Shown piece by piece: positions 7,195 to 13,854 of a DNA stretch of 20,001 nucleotides (its first letter is position 1; each line of letters opens with the position of its first letter). This stretch comes from a virus, in the IMG/VR virus record IMGVR_UViG_3300025687_000447, positions 1-20,001 of that record; one strand, 5' to 3'. Both the position numbers and the translations under genes were made by a program. Under the pieces are notes generated by a model that ran no database searches, was not told where the DNA came from, and worked only from the letters and a program-made list of their open reading frames with translations.

Positions 7195-7970
7195 GCAAAC
7201 ATCCGAGTACCAGCAAGAGCCTGGTTAGCACCGAATTGTTTCAGAGCAAGCTGACCTTTGGTAGCAGCCCTGGTTCGAGCTAAATCACCAAGCGTCTTCA
7301 CTTTATCTAACTGAGCAGCGTTTTCAAACTGTTGTGCACCCAATGCCAATAAGCCTTCATTCTGGGCACGAGTCTGATAAACCTGGTTGAGAGTTTCCGC
7401 CTGGTTGCGGGCAACATCACCACGGAGTTGTTCTTGATAGGCTTTAACACCTAGATTTGTCATGCCAAGCTGATTAGCAAGTTGGTTTTCGCCTGCTAAT
7501 GCAGCAGATCCTGCCTGAGCGAGAAGATTAGGAGCTTGCAACTCGGTGGCTAAGCGTGCCTGGCCTAAGTTGTACAGAGTATCTAAACCCTTACCAGCGC
7601 CGTAAGCGGCCACAGAAGACTGAAGCGTGGCGTCCTTCTGAGCACGCTGTAGTGCCTCAGCCAAAATGCTTAACTGAGAAGAAGCCTTGGTTGTCGCTTC
7701 TTGGCCGATGGCGCCTGCAAGAGCCCCCTGCATCAGGCTTAAGCCTTGATACGCAGCAGTTAAGGGGTTGTTCTGGGCGGCCATCTGAGCCGCAAACTGT
7801 TGATAGACGTCGCCTGGCTGAGCACCGCTACTACTGCTGCCGCTACTACTGCTGCCGCCACCACCGAATAAACTTCCGAGTCCGCCAACTACGGCCCCAA
7901 TGCCAGTACCCCAAGGTCCAAAGGCAGACCCTGCGGCCGCTCCTGTTGCAGCACCACCTAAAAAGTTCAT
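7191..7970 (-). CDS. Probable virion protein with Gly-zipper N terminus (ejection-protein-like)
   Basis: This 259-residue protein opens with a hydrophobic Gly/Ala-rich segment, roughly residues 1-38 (MNFLGGAATGAAAGSAFGPW and GTGIGAVVGGLGSLFGG), able to insert in a membrane as a glycine zipper. A Gly/Ser linker with repeats of SSSSG follows, then about 200 residues of Ala/Gln/Leu-rich helix (QLSILAEALQRAQKDATLQS). This plan resembles small internal or ejection proteins of tailed phages such as T7 gp14, by architecture only. It contains an NNPLTAAY motif near residue 67, related to the NPLT motif in the two upstream genes. The ATG start lies two bases after the upstream stop. Confidence 0.8.
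   Translation of the reverse strand: MNFLGGAATGAAAGSAFGPWGTGIGAVVGGLGSLFGGGGSSSSGSSSSGAQPGDVYQQFAAQMAAQNNPLTAAYQGLSLMQGALAGAIGQEATTKASSQLSILAEALQRAQKDATLQSSVAAYGAGKGLDTLYNLGQARLATELQAPNLLAQAGSAALAGENQLANQLGMTNLGVKAYQEQLRGDVARNQAETLNQVYQTRAQNEGLLALGAQQFENAAQLDKVKTLGDLARTRAATKGQLALKQFGANQALAGTRMFA
7826..7855. repeat. Two exact 15-base tandem copies encoding a Ser/Gly linker
   Basis: The unit CGCTACTACTGCTGC occurs twice back to back (7826-7840 and 7841-7855). On the minus strand it encodes the SSSSG linker of the ejection-like protein. It keeps the frame, so copy-number change would only alter linker length. Confidence 0.9.
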
Positions 7971-7972
7971 GA

Positions 7973-8611
7973 TCAGCTAATCACAGAAGAGGGCATTCCA
8001 AAGCCGGAGCGACCCTGACCGGCAAGGGACGCACCAGCTTGAAGAACATTGGGGTTGGGGACGCCAGCTGCATAAGCCAGGTTCATCATGCCAAGACCCA
8101 TTGCGGTATCTCGGTTAATCTGAGCCTGAGTGATCTTCTGCCACGCGTCGATGGTCTGGAGCTCGATCTGACGCGCAGTATTTTCGCGCATCTTCTCCAT
8201 ACCAGCCTGAGCAGCAATATCAGATTGCTGGCGATAGGTCTCGATATCGATTCGAGCTTGTTCTGGGTAAAACTCCCGAGCAGCCTGGGCCTCAGCTTGT
8301 TGTGCTGCGCGAGTAGCCTGAGCTTCTTGAGCTTGGAGCTTCATCAAAGCTTCGATAAGCGCAGGCAGATCTGCACCCGAAGCTCCGCCGGGAGGAATTG
8401 GTTGTTGTTTAGGGCTGTTATCCGCCTTTGACTCGGAACTGGTTGAAGTCGGAGGTGGAGGAGTTTGATTAGCCGAAGGCTTGCTAGAAGTAGGTTTACC
8501 TAAGACGTCCTTTTCTTTGTTGCCGCCTAGCAGAATCGGCGCAATAGGCGCGACAGGCGCGGTCAACGGGTTGCCGGACAAAATAAGCTCTAAGAAATCA
8601 GTAGCATTCAT
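7973..8611 (-). CDS. Probable virion protein, Pro/Ser-rich N terminus and Ala/Gln helices
   Basis: This 212-residue protein begins MNATDFLELILSGNPLTAPV; the NPLTAPV motif is nearly the same as NPLTSPV in the next upstream gene. A disordered stretch rich in Pro, Ser and Lys (NQTPPPPTSTSSESK) spans roughly residues 35-80. A long Ala/Gln/Glu-rich helical part follows (LMKLQAQEAQATRAAQQAEA and IDIETYRQQSDIAAQ), which may form a coiled coil. The C-terminus is Gly/Ala-rich. No family is recognised. The TGATG junction and position in a run of similar proteins argue for a virion or assembly role. The ATG start at 8611 is fixed by the overlap. Confidence 0.8.
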   Translation of the reverse strand: MNATDFLELILSGNPLTAPVAPIAPILLGGNKEKDVLGKPTSSKPSANQTPPPPTSTSSESKADNSPKQQPIPPGGASGADLPALIEALMKLQAQEAQATRAAQQAEAQAAREFYPEQARIDIETYRQQSDIAAQAGMEKMRENTARQIELQTIDAWQKITQAQINRDTAMGLGMMNLAYAAGVPNPNVLQAGASLAGQGRSGFGMPSSVIS

Positions 8612-9258
8612 CAGAAACCCCTCCCGATTTCACTAATAATACTGCCGTAATCGGGACGATTAAGGGAACTAGCAATGCCTTGTTGGACTACACCACCGAG
8701 GCTCTGTGCTCCGCCTTGAATAGCACCGCTAAGTGCTTGCGAACCCTGACCAGCTGCCTGCGACAAAGCAGACTGAATAGTACCTTGTTGCTTCAGTTGC
8801 TCGATTGCGTACTCACGAGCACCGGCCTCAGCAGCGGAACGACGAAGCTGATCTTCCCGCTCACGAATGATCTCATCCGCATCCAAAGGAGGCATACCTA
8901 ATGCCCGGCGCTTAAAGTTCTCATTATTTACATACTGCTGAATGTCGCGAACATCCTGCAGAGTAATCATGAATTTGCTGCCGGATCCTCCTTGAGTTTC
9001 AGGAGGAGCAAACGCCCCCGTGGCAATTTCGGAACCAGACTTTATACCGCCAGCAATAATATTTCCGACGACTTCAGCAAGAAGGGCAGCCCCTAAGGCT
9101 TTAACACCTCCGGCAGCAGCGGGTGCGGCTGCAGCAGCGAGAGGAACAGGCATTTGAGTGCTAGCGGCGAAGGAAGAGGTTGGAACTAAGCGAGTGGCAG
9201 CGCCTGTTACCGGGCTTGTTAAGGGGTTTGGTTGCTGAATAAACGAGTAACGGCTCAT
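8611..9258 (-). CDS. Probable virion protein with hydrophobic Ala/Gly segment
   Basis: This 215-residue protein starts MSRYSFIQQPNPLTSPVTGA and contains a hydrophobic Ala/Gly segment (about residues 38-75) including ALGAALLAEVVGNIIAGGI that could insert in a membrane. A charged helical part (IIREREDQLRRSAAEAGARE) follows, and the C-terminus is Gln/Gly/Ala-rich with imperfect repeats (QGSQALSGAIQGGAQSLGG). The plan is close to its neighbours: short N-terminal NPLT motif, insertable segment, Gln/Ala helices. I do not recognise a named family. The start ATG shares its A with the preceding stop. An ejection or tail-interior role is inferred from composition. Confidence 0.8.
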   Translation of the reverse strand: MSRYSFIQQPNPLTSPVTGAATRLVPTSSFAASTQMPVPLAAAAAPAAAGGVKALGAALLAEVVGNIIAGGIKSGSEIATGAFAPPETQGGSGSKFMITLQDVRDIQQYVNNENFKRRALGMPPLDADEIIREREDQLRRSAAEAGAREYAIEQLKQQGTIQSALSQAAGQGSQALSGAIQGGAQSLGGVVQQGIASSLNRPDYGSIISEIGRGF

Positions 9259-9497
9259 CAGAAACCTCCTGGATTGTCGTACTTGGTGCCGCTAAGAGGC
9301 TTCTTCATTAATTTTAGAGTATCCGCCTGATTATTTACATCCATACCACGCTGCATTTGCTGAGCTGAAGGCAGCGCAGAAGTCTGTGGAAAGTTACTTT
9401 CCATATAAAGACGCATGAATGTATTTGCGTCTAACTCAGGAGACAGCTTTCGAACATCGCGTTCGCGTAACTGCTGTTGACGTGCGTTAAGAGTCAT
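9258..9497 (-). CDS. Small hypothetical protein
   Basis: The 79-residue protein is hydrophilic, with a basic N-terminus (MTLNARQQQLRERDVRKLSP) and a Met/Gln-rich middle (LPSAQQMQRGMDVNNQADTL). It has no cysteines and no membrane segment. It is embedded between two coupled genes by TGATG overlaps at both ends, which is the main evidence that it is translated. It is probably a structural or assembly accessory of the surrounding cluster; no family is recognised. Confidence 0.75.
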   Translation of the reverse strand: MTLNARQQQLRERDVRKLSPELDANTFMRLYMESNFPQTSALPSAQQMQRGMDVNNQADTLKLMKKPLSGTKYDNPGGF

Positions 9498-9994
9498 CAG
9501 CTTAAAGGCTGGAAGGCGCGAGAAGGCTCGATTCCATTTGAGGAAGGAGCGTTAAGAACGCTGTAATTAGAACCTAAATTCGGGGTGTCGTACTCAAGAG
9601 GACGTTGAGACGAAAGACGATCAGACTCTTCTTCGCCTTGATCTGAAAGCTGTTCAATCAAAGCCATAATAATTTGATACTCTTCAGGCTCTAAAGACTG
9701 CAGCAGCTCCATCAGATAAGCATCTTCCTGAGGACGCTCAGGTTCGGTCCGCAGACGAGCTGCTAACTGAGCCTTCTGCATCGGAGCAGTGTTATTTGGG
9801 TACGCGTTCAGGGAACGAGTAGCTCCTGTGTAAAAACCATCTCCTTCCATACCTGGCATAGGAGGAAGAGCCTGTCCAAACTGCCGAATCACTTGAGCAG
9901 TTGCGGGGGTGGCGGCAGCCATCTCAGCCGGCGTTTGAGGCACCGGAAGCCCGAGGATACGAGCAGCTAATTCGTAATCGGCTTTAGAAAACAC
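9497..9994 (-). CDS. Hypothetical acidic protein of the virion cluster
   Basis: This 165-residue protein begins with FSKADYELAARILGLPVP, a helical opening, followed by Ala/Pro-rich and then acidic Gln/Glu-rich helices (LMELLQSLEPEEYQIIMALI and EQLSDQGEEESDR). It ends in a Ser/Asn-rich tail. The start is a GTG at 9992-9994 lying inside the end of the regulator gene, an 11-base overlap without its own ribosome-binding sequence, so translation is probably coupled to the regulator. I do not recognise the family. A scaffold-like role would fit an acidic helical protein but is only a guess. Confidence 0.75.
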   Translation of the reverse strand: MFSKADYELAARILGLPVPQTPAEMAAATPATAQVIRQFGQALPPMPGMEGDGFYTGATRSLNAYPNNTAPMQKAQLAARLRTEPERPQEDAYLMELLQSLEPEEYQIIMALIEQLSDQGEEESDRLSSQRPLEYDTPNLGSNYSVLNAPSSNGIEPSRAFQPLS

Positions 9995-10256
9995 CGGACA
10001 CCACCACGGCTGATTGTTCTATATTACCGCGAATGTTTAAGATATCGCCGGGCAGACACTCTAAAGTAATACAAAGCTTTTCTAGTACATCAGGAGAAGG
10101 TATGTATTCGGGGTCGCTATAAATTTTTCTTGTTGTCGTAGGCGACAAATTCGCTCGCTTACTCAGCGCAAAAGACGATAAGTGTTTACTGTCTAAAAGC
10201 GACCTGAGCGTATTAACAAGCTTACCTGAGGCTGTATGTGAGGAGTAAAAAGGCAC
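9984..10256 (-). CDS. XRE-type helix-turn-helix regulator
   Basis: This 90-residue protein carries a Cro/C1-type DNA-binding domain: LVNTLRSLLDSKHLSSFALS (13-32) gives the first helices, KRANLSPTTTRKIYSDPEY (33-51) the recognition region, and SPDVLEKLCITLECLPGDIL (54-73) the closing helices. The sequence is close to the compact XRE regulators of cyanobacteria and Firmicutes. The start is GTG at 10256, with AAGGA only about two bases away, a tight spacing. An ATAATA (TATTAT on this strand, 10279-10284) could be a -10 element but no good -35 is seen. Its place inside a virion gene run, directly in front of five structural candidates, suggests it may control that operon. Confidence 0.85.
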   Translation of the reverse strand: MPFYSSHTASGKLVNTLRSLLDSKHLSSFALSKRANLSPTTTRKIYSDPEYIPSPDVLEKLCITLECLPGDILNIRGNIEQSAVVVSGVF

Positions 10257-10302
10257 GTTCCTTACACCCGATCAGCACATAATACTTCGACGCTTCGCAA
10301 AG

Positions 10303-11073
10303 TTAAAAGCCTAGGTGTTTACGGCGGACAAACTCCAAATCATATGTAGTGAAACTGGAAGGAAACTCAGGGACATTAAAAGGTGTTTTATGTGTAGGGT
10401 CATCGACGTGCGCCTGCCAGCCTTCGCCCCACTTCATGTGCATATATCGCTTATTGAGCTCATGAGCGACATGAATCGATCGCGCTATAGACGGTTCAGA
10501 CCGCCAAGTCTGACTTCCGTCTGAGTAATCCTTCTTAGTTCCGTGGTAATAGCCGTGGCCTAAAGTTAAAACCCTTTTTACGTCGTCATGTATAAAGCGA
10601 ACCCCGTAATCTAAATCTTCGCAGTATCCAGGGTATAAATTTTCATCAAACAAACCATACTTTTTAACCATCCAATCCTTTAGAAGAAAAATATCCCAAC
10701 CGCCCCCAGAACCATGAACAGTACCTACCTCGCTATCCTGTGCTTCCTCATTCATTTCCTGTAAAAAACCAGGCTCGAACATAACATCATGGTTTGATAT
10801 AACCCAGTATGGTGCTTTCATAAAGCACTTAATAATCAAATTCCACGCTCCAGAGCAACCCAAGTTGGCTGGCATGTGCGTCACATGAACCTTTTTTACA
10901 AACGGATTGGACAAGTTACGGACACTTTCGACCGCTTCCGTAATCTGCCCACGGCCGTTGTTATTTACAACAAAAAAATTATCTACTGGGTAGTCGATGC
11001 TCATGAAGAGCCTGTGCAACCAGTATGGATTATTGACGATTGCAGTACCGAGAACGGGGATTGAGTCCGCCAT
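10303..11073 (-). CDS. GT2 family glycosyltransferase
   Basis: This 256-residue protein has the GT2 order of motifs: a first strand (VLGTAIVNNPYWLHRLFMSI, 7-26), the FFVVNNNGRG strand (33-42), the donor-binding NLGCSGAWN (70-78), a metal-site strand VISNHDVMFEP (91-101) with D96 in the DxD position, and FDENLYPGYCEDLDYGVR (142-159), the acceptor and base motif seen in rhamnosyl- and related transferases. It has no membrane anchor. The ATG at 11073 has AGGAAG very close upstream. It is separated from the regulator gene by 46 bases. It adds a sugar to an unknown acceptor; it is the fourth glycosyltransferase in the window and belongs to a different family from the others. Confidence 0.9.
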   Translation of the reverse strand: MADSIPVLGTAIVNNPYWLHRLFMSIDYPVDNFFVVNNNGRGQITEAVESVRNLSNPFVKKVHVTHMPANLGCSGAWNLIIKCFMKAPYWVISNHDVMFEPGFLQEMNEEAQDSEVGTVHGSGGGWDIFLLKDWMVKKYGLFDENLYPGYCEDLDYGVRFIHDDVKRVLTLGHGYYHGTKKDYSDGSQTWRSEPSIARSIHVAHELNKRYMHMKWGEGWQAHVDDPTHKTPFNVPEFPSSFTTYDLEFVRRKHLGF

Positions 11074-11100
11074 CTTCCTATAGCTTATGTCAGTATACTA

Positions 11101-11532
11101 TCAGAATAATTCCTTAAATAAATTGCATCCTTTAGCTTCTTCAGTCTGAGCTTCAGGGATATCAAACGAGCACCCATAAGGTGTCAAATGAGCACAATCA
11201 CAACAAGGTATTTCTGAGACCTCTTTAACGACTACAGGAGCAACTGTAGTTGCTGAAAGCTCAGGAGTCATTTCAAGCACGGCATTTTTAATGAGAGCAA
11301 ACTTAGAGCGGAGCATACGAAGTTCTTCGTAACTCTCAGCAGAAATCTCGTGCATAGTCTGTTTGTAGTCACAACTCAAGCACTTGTAACGTCGTCGTGT
11401 TCCTTCAAAAGTCTTTCTACTCTCAATGACTTTGAACTTATGGCTACTGCAGGCCGGACACTCTTTTGTTGCGTGGTAAGCATAAAATCCGCTCAGTTGA
11501 GTCTCAGTGTGCTTTTTACGCTGTGCCGCCAT
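11101..11532 (-). CDS. Zinc-ribbon protein with second Cys cluster
   Basis: I set the start at ATG 11532, since the longer open frame would read through the tRNA-Leu. The 143-residue protein has an N-terminal zinc ribbon: CPAC (25-28), FKVIESRKTFEGTRRRYK (33-50) and CLSC (51-54). This block closely follows the zinc ribbon of the ribonucleotide reductase repressor NrdR, including the VI-SR and RRR features. The NrdR ATP-cone does not follow. Instead there is a helical middle and a C-terminal group PCCDCAHLTPYGCSFDIPEA with C110, C111, C113, C121 and C136, probably a second metal site. The role is unknown; nucleic acid binding is the natural guess from the ribbon. Confidence 0.85.
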   Translation of the reverse strand: MAAQRKKHTETQLSGFYAYHATKECPACSSHKFKVIESRKTFEGTRRRYKCLSCDYKQTMHEISAESYEELRMLRSKFALIKNAVLEMTPELSATTVAPVVVKEVSEIPCCDCAHLTPYGCSFDIPEAQTEEAKGCNLFKELF

Positions 11533-11547
11533 GTTGAAATAATTAAG

Positions 11548-11629
11548 TGCTGCAGGTGGGACTCGAACCCACACGAGATGAACTCAGCGCATTTTAAGTG
11601 CGCAACGTCTACCATTCCGCCACTGCAGC
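11548..11629 (-). tRNA. tRNA-Leu (anticodon TAA)
   Basis: The 82-base class II tRNA folds with acceptor stem GCTGCAG/CTGCAGC (11623-11629 with 11549-11555), an anticodon stem GCGCA/TGCGC around the loop CTTAAAA, a variable arm GAG-TTCAT-CTC and a T arm GTGGG-TTCGAGT-CCCAC. The anticodon TAA reads UUA, which is Leu. The loop keeps T33 and the structural bases look normal. No CCA is encoded; the discriminator base is A. It lies between two coding genes on the same strand and must be cut out of their transcript or have its own promoter. Confidence 0.95.
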
Positions 11630-11652
11630 GGCGTACGGACTGTAGCAGGTAA

Positions 11653-11868
11653 TTAGTCGAGTGTGCGGCCGCCCCCGGATTTTTTCCAAGTTTGATCGCC
11701 GGGCAGTGGTTCTGTGCCGTACTCAAACGTATCGTAGTCATCCTCATTACGAGGATCTTCCACGAACGCATAATGAGTCGTATTATCCTCGATAAACGAC
11801 TGAAGATTGGACAAAGCTTGGTCCAGAAGCGCCTGCTCTTCTGGACTCAGTTGTTTCGACTCTTCCAT
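11653..11868 (-). CDS. Small acidic hypothetical protein
   Basis: This 71-residue protein has a very good ribosome-binding sequence: GGAGG sits four bases before its ATG, the strongest Shine-Dalgarno in the window. It begins MEESKQLSPEEQALLDQALS, a helical and acidic opening, and continues with many Asp/Glu and Tyr residues (VEDPRNEDDYDTFEYGTEPL) before a Lys/Gly-rich tail. There is no recognised domain, cysteine or membrane segment. It precedes the tRNA-Leu on the same strand by 23 bases. The strong initiation signal suggests abundant expression, perhaps late in infection; this is inference. Confidence 0.85.
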   Translation of the reverse strand: MEESKQLSPEEQALLDQALSNLQSFIEDNTTHYAFVEDPRNEDDYDTFEYGTEPLPGDQTWKKSGGGRTLD

Positions 11869-11892
11869 GGTTCCTCCGGGTCCCCTACCAAA

Positions 11893-12183
11893 TTAAAGGT
11901 TTTCGTAGACTCGGAACACCGCGTTCACACTCTTCTTACAAGCAACGTGATCGGTGCGGCCATAGTCGCGGTACTGAGCAGCCGTGCACTCCTGCACTCT
12001 CTGATTGAACTCGGCCTCACGATCCAAAGACTTTGTGAGGTTCCCAAACAGCCACAACCCGTAAGCCAAAGCCGGAGTGAACAACAAAATAAAAGGAAGA
12101 AATTGAAAAATCTGGTGCAGTGCAACGCCCCAGACAAGGTGGGAAGTCTTGGCGTCTAGATTGATGTTGATGTTTTTAGTCAT
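11893..12183 (-). CDS. Small single-pass membrane protein with Cys pair
   Basis: I start at ATG 12183 because AGGTGA sits five bases upstream; a GTG nine bases earlier lacks such a site. The 96-residue product has a short polar N-terminus (MTKNININLDAKTSHLVWGV), a hydrophobic span of roughly residues 20-50 (FLPFILLFTPALAYGLWLFG), and a charged C-terminal half with two Cys residues (VQECTAAQYRDYG and VACKKSV). The Cys spacing would allow a disulphide if that half is outside the cytoplasm. It is the first gene of the long minus-strand run and faces the plus-strand methyltransferase across 92 bases. A lysis role, such as spanin or holin helper, is possible but not shown. Confidence 0.8.
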   Translation of the reverse strand: MTKNININLDAKTSHLVWGVALHQIFQFLPFILLFTPALAYGLWLFGNLTKSLDREAEFNQRVQECTAAQYRDYGRTDHVACKKSVNAVFRVYENL

Positions 12184-12275
12184 GTAAGTCACCTAGTGAC
12201 GTAGTCATCATACACAGCTCCCCTACCCCTGTCAAGAAATTGCTGCTACGATGCTGACACACCGAGAATCTGGCG

Positions 12276-12989
12276 ATGACCACGGTAGCCAAACCTAGCT
12301 TTAAGGATTTAATGGCTCAGCTGGGCGACGAAACAGCAGCCGTAGCCCCCGTGGTGCAGATTCAAGGCAAAAAGAAACTTGACGACCGCTATACGTTCAA
12401 CCAAACCTGGTTTGACGCCTTACTGAACACCGATATGGTGCTTTGCACGCGTGATGAAGCCAAGGATATTCGGCTGAACCCCGCTGAAAAGCGTCAAATC
12501 GTCGAAATCGGAGTTTACGAAGGCGCCTCTAGCTGTTTTTGGTCCGATTTTTACCTCTCACACCCAGAATCTCGTTTAATTTCCATCGATCCGTTCACTG
12601 GAAGCTCTGAGCACCACGAAAAACCAGAAAATTACCCGGAATTAGCGAAAATTGAGCTAACAGCCCGTGGAAATATCGCAAAATCCGATAACGCCGAGAA
12701 AATTGAGATCCTTAAAGGTTGTAGCTGGGACGTTTTTCCTGAATTAAACCGCCGAAACGGAGGGGACCCTTGGATTGACGTCCTCTATATCGATGGTGCT
12801 CACGACCCAGCTTCGGTAGCTCGCGACACAACCCTGTACGTCCCAATGGTTAAAAGTGGGGGCGTCGTAATTTTCGATGACTATGGTCACCCCGACGTTC
12901 AGCGCGGTGTCGACGGAGCTCTCAACGCTTTCGCTTCGATGAAAACAGCAATCTTCACCGGTTGGCAGCTCGCTTGCCTGGTCGCATGA
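12276..12989 (+). CDS. Class I SAM-dependent methyltransferase
   Basis: This 237-residue protein has the Rossmann methyltransferase motifs of the Methyltransf_24 type: motif I VEIGVYEGASS (76-86) binds S-adenosylmethionine, LISIDPF (101-107) carries the acidic residue for the ribose, DVLYIDGAHDPASVARD (168-184) is the characteristic IDG-H block, and GGVVIFDDYGHPDVQRGVDGAL (195-216) follows. This group includes enzymes that methylate sugars and O-antigen or glycan precursors, and also cephalosporin- and macrocin-type enzymes. An N-terminal extension of about 40 residues precedes the fold. No clear Shine-Dalgarno precedes the ATG. It overlaps the next gene by four bases (ATGA). The acceptor is unknown; in this context a glycan is plausible. 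Confidence 0.85.
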   Translation: MTTVAKPSFKDLMAQLGDETAAVAPVVQIQGKKKLDDRYTFNQTWFDALLNTDMVLCTRDEAKDIRLNPAEKRQIVEIGVYEGASSCFWSDFYLSHPESRLISIDPFTGSSEHHEKPENYPELAKIELTARGNIAKSDNAEKIEILKGCSWDVFPELNRRNGGDPWIDVLYIDGAHDPASVARDTTLYVPMVKSGGVVIFDDYGHPDVQRGVDGALNAFASMKTAIFTGWQLACLVA

Positions 12990-13183
12990 ACGAGAAAGAA
13001 GCCTGTCGGACCTGTAAATTTTTCAGGTTGACGCACGATGCTGAGATTAATGCGGCCGGAGAGTGTCGCAGGTTTTCTCCAGTACCCGAGTATAAGCAAT
13101 CGGCTCTGCACCCACGGGCTCAATGGCCTTTGGTTAACGCAGATAAAGACTGGTGCGGTCAGTGGAAACCGACTAAAAAATAG
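12986..13183 (+). CDS. Cys-motif miniprotein (CxxC, GECRR, WCG type)
   Basis: The 65-residue protein starts at an ATG that overlaps the methyltransferase stop (ATGA). It shows CRTCKFF (residues 7-13), GECRRFSP and a C-terminal DKDWCGQWKP, four Cys in a spacing shared by a common family of small phage and bacterial proteins of unknown function. The four Cys could bind zinc or an iron-sulphur centre. It has no membrane segment. The overlap implies cotranslation with the methyltransferase, which may make it a small partner, but it also occurs elsewhere without one. Confidence 0.85.
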   Translation: MNEKEACRTCKFFRLTHDAEINAAGECRRFSPVPEYKQSALHPRAQWPLVNADKDWCGQWKPTKK

Positions 13184-13227
13184 TTTTAGAGCTAAGATTA
13201 ATCAATCGGCTAAAGAAGCTGTTCGTA

Positions 13228-13854
13228 ATGTCCAACTCTGTATTAGGTCTAGGTGCAGCTTCTTTAGGCGCAGCTTCTCTAGGCGCGGAAAAAGCTTCAA
13301 GGGCAGCTCGTAGAGCTCGAAAATACAAACAGGAGAAGGATACCCGTATGGTGAAAACACCTATGCCTTCTAAAGAAGACTATCAACTGGGTATGGCTCT
13401 CTCAAAAGGAAAAGATCGTTATCTCCAGGAATCCGTCCTAGGAGCTAGCGGTAATTTCTACTATGGCGAAGCACCGAAAAAGATTCCTCAAGGTTCCTAT
13501 TTAGTTCCTGGCCCATCCATTCAAGGGGCGGTAGGAGTACGAAATCCGCAGTCAGGTTACACCTCGTCTCGCCCTATTTCCACATATCAGCTAATAACGC
13601 CAGTTACTACCACGCAGCAGCAGGCTCCGGCAGAACGCCAGCCGATTAATTTAGGCGCAGGTAAAAGCACGCAGTTCTTCGGCGGAGCTGACTATAAACA
13701 GGCTCGCGCTCAAGGTTACTCCGATAAACAGATACTGAAGTTCCTCGATAAAAACCCAACCTTCCTCCGGGGGAATCAAGCCGCTGGTGGCGGTGGTATC
13801 TACGATCGAATTGCGCAGAAAATAGAAAAACGTGCAGGAAAAAAGGGTAAGTAA
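13228..13854 (+). CDS. Probable virion protein, Ala/Gly-rich N terminus
   Basis: This 208-residue protein begins with a Gly/Ala/Leu-rich insertable stretch (SVLGLGAASLGAASLGAEKA), then a basic patch (SRAARRARKYKQEKDTRMVK), a long disordered Gln/Pro/Ser-rich middle and a C-terminal unit GADYKQARAQGYSDKQILKF followed by LDKNP. The YSDKQILKFLDKNP pattern is like MTPETLMSWVEANP in the protein ending at 16433, which may reflect a shared short helix-turn module. It ends with Lys/Gly residues. No named family is recognised. The combination is typical of internal virion proteins, but it is read on the plus strand, apart from the main minus-strand virion run. Confidence 0.8.
   Translation: MSNSVLGLGAASLGAASLGAEKASRAARRARKYKQEKDTRMVKTPMPSKEDYQLGMALSKGKDRYLQESVLGASGNFYYGEAPKKIPQGSYLVPGPSIQGAVGVRNPQSGYTSSRPISTYQLITPVTTTQQQAPAERQPINLGAGKSTQFFGGADYKQARAQGYSDKQILKFLDKNPTFLRGNQAAGGGGIYDRIAQKIEKRAGKKGK
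13255..13284. repeat. 15-base tandem repeat encoding ASLGA
   Basis: Two adjacent 15-base units (13255-13269 and 13270-13284) differ at one base and encode AASLG twice, making the hydrophobic N-terminus of the protein from 13228. It keeps the frame. Confidence 0.85.

Noticed and set aside
7556-8431. Plus-strand frames inside the virion cluster
   Set aside because: Fully antisense to coupled minus-strand genes; their compositions derive from reversed Ala/Gln codons.
11533-11574. N-terminal extension of the zinc-ribbon gene (reading VRVPPAAL)
   Set aside because: This peptide is the translation of the T loop and acceptor stem of the tRNA-Leu; the ATG at 11532 follows the tRNA and begins the natural protein.
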